A DNA stretch of 64,000 nucleotides from Mesorhizobium sp. INR15 (GTDB taxonomy: Bacteria; Pseudomonadota; Alphaproteobacteria; Rhizobiales; Rhizobiaceae). Numbering within the stretch: position 1 is the stretch's first letter; each line of letters starts with the position of its first letter. The position numbers and the translations under genes are program-made. Where the stretch lies: positions 3,792,001 to 3,856,000 of the forward strand of contig NZ_CP045496.1 in NCBI RefSeq assembly GCF_015500075.1, given 5' to 3'. This document shows positions 63,662-64,000 of this stretch, one piece after another. The notes beneath the pieces were generated by a model, which worked only from the letters and a program-made list of their open reading frames with translations, did not search any database and was not told the origin of the DNA.

Positions 63662-64000
63662 TTACGCTTGTACTGAAAGCGATGTCGGCGTTTCGCCGGC
63701 AAGGTCGCGGAATTCACGCACCAGATGCGCCTGGTCGGAGTAGCCGCAATCGGCGGCGATGTCGGCCCAGTCGCTGGCCTGTTGCCGCGACAAGTTGAGC
63801 GCGCGGTTGAAGCGGACGATGCGCGACAGCGTCTTCGGACCCATGCCGGTCGCATCGGTGAACTTTCCCGCGAGATGCTTGCGGCTCCAGCCCAGCTTTT
63901 CGGCAAGCGATGAAATGCGCGTGCGGCCGCCAGAAATGATGATCCTGTCGTAGGCCCATGCAATCTCGGTCTGTGTTTCGCGGGCATCGGCGAGCCGGCC
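63662..64000 (-). CDS. AraC-family transcriptional regulator, 5' partial
   Basis: The frame is open to the right edge, so only the C-terminal ~112 residues are visible. They hold an AraC double HTH (RISSLAEKLGWSRKHLAGKF, then GYSDQAHLVREFRDLAG). Nothing can be said about the ligand-binding part. It precedes the VOC gene on the same strand by ~100 bp and may regulate it. Confidence 0.85.
   Translation of the reverse strand, partial: GRLADARETQTEIAWAYDRIIISGGRTRISSLAEKLGWSRKHLAGKFTDATGMGPKTLSRIVRFNRALNLSRQQASDWADIAADCGYSDQAHLVREFRDLAGETPTSLSVQA

Overview
The window is about 64 kb of GC-rich DNA with dense, operon-packed genes. Many starts overlap the preceding stop as ATGA. It looks like the chromosome of a Rhizobiales alphaproteobacterium, most likely Mesorhizobium or a close relative. 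This is inferred from gene content: DUF1127 proteins, a GlxA-type regulator, Bmt, MetF/MetV and MttB homologues, entericidin, and the style of the small intergenic repeats. No rRNA, tRNA, phage or CRISPR was seen, and I found no recognisable transposase.

Layout. (1) 1-7000: a cell-envelope set with a HAD-UbiA polyprenyl-phosphate phosphoribosyltransferase-like protein (cut by the left edge), a DprE1-like oxidase, a small EamA/SMR-type membrane carrier, a sugar epimerase, a class III aminotransferase and a polytopic candidate glycosyltransferase. Together these suggest lipid-linked pentose (arabinose-type) synthesis and transfer. (2) 7.1-14.3 kb: an FAD/GcvT-fusion demethylating dehydrogenase, a DUF1194 protein, a NitT/TauT-type ABC importer and a GlxA-family regulator. 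(3) 14.6-17.8 kb: small DUF1127-type proteins, a LysR regulator and an esterase. (4) 18-30.5 kb: a corrinoid-dependent C1-transfer block with a RACo-type corrinoid activator, a pterin-dependent methyltransferase, MetF, MetV, a Virulence_fact-domain protein, DUF1638, a corrinoid protein, an MttB-family methyltransferase and an Fe-S protein. A formyltransferase, a DUF4893 protein, an epimerase and an entericidin are interspersed. (5) 30.5-44.4 kb: a GntR-MFS pair, a dienelactone hydrolase-like protein, a BaiN-like flavoprotein, an ECF sigma factor with a VWA protein, Bmt, an XRE regulator, a fatty-acid-desaturase-like protein, and unknowns. (6) 44.4-50.5 kb, minus strand: a second MttB homologue, a DUF559 nuclease next to a small inverted-repeat element, a second FAD/GcvT fusion, and an M24 protein with the DddP active-site pattern. 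(7) 50.7-58 kb: two tandem MFS proteins, a prolyl oligopeptidase, an omega-aminotransferase and small hypotheticals. (8) 58.3-64 kb: valine-catabolic mmsB and an acyl-CoA dehydrogenase split by a four-helix-bundle gene bracketed by inverted arrays of a 7-bp repeat, then a DddQ-type cupin, cobQ, a VOC protein and a truncated AraC regulator.

How it may work together (inference). Two MttB-family enzymes would demethylate quaternary amines (betaines) and load methyl groups on the corrinoid protein. The RACo-type protein would reactivate oxidised cobalt. The pterin enzyme would pass methyl to tetrahydrofolate. MetF/MetV would oxidise or interconvert methyl-THF, and Bmt could form methionine. The FAD/GcvT fusions would remove remaining N-methyl groups to methylene-THF, and CobQ would supply cobamide. 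Two unrelated DMSP-lyase-like proteins suggest that sulfonium or betaine C-skeleton cleavage is also present. Two candidate regulatory motifs tie the pieces together: a GATATAAAGA palindrome before the pterin methyltransferase and bmt, and TTTGCGACA half-sites around the GlxA regulator, the first FAD/GcvT gene and the MttB/corrinoid divergon. The four-helix-bundle cassette with inverted heptamer arrays is the most unusual structure in the window.
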